Source: Sphagnum magellanicum (lineage: Eukaryota; Streptophyta; Sphagnopsida; Sphagnales; Sphagnaceae). Taken from it: a DNA stretch of 64,000 bases. The position numbers and the translations under genes are program-made. This document shows positions 62,733-64,000 of the stretch, piece by piece (position 1 is the stretch's first letter; every line of letters starts with the position of its first letter). Location: assembly GCA_021904315.1 (NCBI GenBank), contig CM038915.1, positions 13,516,001 to 13,580,000 of the forward strand. The letters are read 5' to 3'. The notes below the pieces were generated by a model. The model made no database searches, had not been told where the DNA came from, and was given only the letters and a program-made list of their open reading frames with translations.

Positions 62733-64000
62733 TGTTTACCTTTAGCATCACCTTTGCCATGTTTGAGAATTAGCATATGTGAATTTCCCTAGATGTTGCT
62801 ATCATTCCTTAGATTCGAAGTTGTCAGTACCCTGGAAACTGGTTCGAAGATGCAACACCAAACAGTGTTCCAAAAGTCCTGAAGCTCCAGTCATTGACTC
62901 TTGGACTTGTCTCACATGTCTTGAGACAGAAAGCGCTCATGGAATGCAACACTTTCATTGATGCAATGTGTTTTTAAGTGACAAACCACATGAATCTATT
63001 AAGCGTCTAGGTTTTTACTATGGGTTTTCAATTACCTGATTTGAGTTTTTAACCTTTAGGATCTGTTCCTGATGGCAGTCCATCTGGTAATAGCCTAAGC
63101 ACAAAAATGGGTACCACAGAGCACTGAACTTTGAGTTTTGGTGGGGATGCAGTTAAGCACAGTGATTGGTCACTGTGTAGTTGCTTGTAAATTTTGACTA
63201 ATTTGAAATGCTGTGGTTGAATGCAGCATTGAGAGCAGTGGCAATCGCACAAGAAGTGGTGGTAAACAGTTGATGTCCCTATTTGGACTTGTATCATGCG
63301 AAGAGGGGTACCTCCCTTATTTCTTAGGCTCTCAAGTAGTCTGCCATATCAGCAACCATATCACAACTGTTCAGTCTGAATTTACAAAGACACTTGTGAT
63401 GCAAATGACCTGACTTGTTCATATAGACACCTAGTGGCCAGGGAGTGTTTTTCCAAGGGGAGGAAATGGATGATGACAGAAAGATCACTTGTTCAGTGGA
63501 AGCCTTTTTAGGGTGCTCAAATTGTGGGTATTGTGTTTCAGTTTTGGTGACCAGTATTGTATAGTCTCATGTGTCAAGGCTGTTGGAGGATATTTTTACA
63601 ACAGCCTTCCGTGCATGCAAAAGTCTCCTATGGAAACCTCTTCTGGTATTGGGATCCGCTGTAGATTCCCAGTCTTCAGACTAGATTGTTCTGTATACCT
63701 GTCCAATCACATTTTTTTCTCAAACACCCTTGTATCATGGATAGCAGTCAATGGCTAGTTTGAATGCCATTAATGATGAAGGTTTTCGTCTGAGCATTGG
63801 TGAGTTACAGTGACAAGGGATGAAGATGATGGTCTGATACATTGTTAATGACAGTAACAAGGTTGTGATCAATCACACTGAATGTTGTCACATTCATTTA
63901 GTTTTTGCTGGAACTGAGATTCTGGTTACCTTCAAGGTTGTGATTACAATCGATGTCATATTGTTCTGGTTTGACTGGAAGTGACATATTGACTACCTTT
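62733..64000 (+). other. 3' UTR and downstream flank of TRB
   Basis: Intermediate GC like the gene, and probably partly transcribed. At 63,227-63,273, after a good acceptor (TTGAATGCAG), a short frame of about 15 codons ending in TGA could serve as an alternative last exon. No separate gene was recognised up to the window edge. Confidence 0.45.

Noticed and set aside
62393..62776. 127-codon minus-strand Ala/Ser-rich frame
   Set aside because: It is the complement of the Ala/Glu-rich coiled coil of TRB.

Overview
The window is nuclear DNA of a land plant. Four intron-containing genes of plant-typical families (a BAR-SH3 protein, VPS45, a PLATZ-like zinc protein and a TRB/single-Myb-histone protein), GT-AG introns of about 80-1,500 bp, plant telobox motifs and a plant-type hAT relic support this. 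The species cannot be named from the sequence; a non-seed plant is possible but unproven. Genes lie in long AT-rich tracts made of old repeats that look worn by C-to-T decay.

Layout. 1-384: 3' end of an LRR/F-box-like gene entering from the left. 385-14,400: AT-rich gene desert with microsatellites and palindromes. 14,938-20,290 (minus): ten-coding-exon SH3P gene with a 5'-UTR intron. 20,291-22,090: mixed repeats. 22,095-25,288: dead hAT transposon with BED finger, central domain and C-terminal dimerisation domain still readable. 27,607-27,983: MITE-like element with 37-bp terminal inverted repeats. 30,141-34,002 (minus): VPS45, thirteen exons. 34,003-39,500: AT-rich desert. 39,505-40,174 and 41,053-42,025: two related solo LTRs in opposite orientation, one worn and one still GC-rich. 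42,031-47,780: worn, occasionally coding-like desert. 47,780-49,150: AT satellite whose units switch strand near 48,160. 49,410-49,480: tRNA/SINE-like fragment. 50,530-51,170: worn tandem array. 51,970-54,140: a sharp rise in GC carrying a two-exon PLATZ-like gene with a 57-bp in-frame duplication of its splice donor. 54,140-58,190: intergenic. 58,190-62,732: TRB gene with teloboxes and a GA repeat in its own promoter/5' leader. 62,733-64,000: 3' flank.

How the genes relate. There is no operon or cluster. SH3P and VPS45 both act in endosomal/vacuolar membrane traffic, but their closeness is probably chance. TRB and PLATZ-like proteins are nuclear DNA-binding factors. Exon models were built by hand from reading frame, splice dinucleotides and remembered family conservation; each sums to a whole number of codons. 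No convincing new multi-gene system was seen. The items most worth checking are the duplicated in-frame donor and missing zinc ligands of the PLATZ-like gene, the telobox plus GA leader of TRB, and the strand-switching AT satellite.
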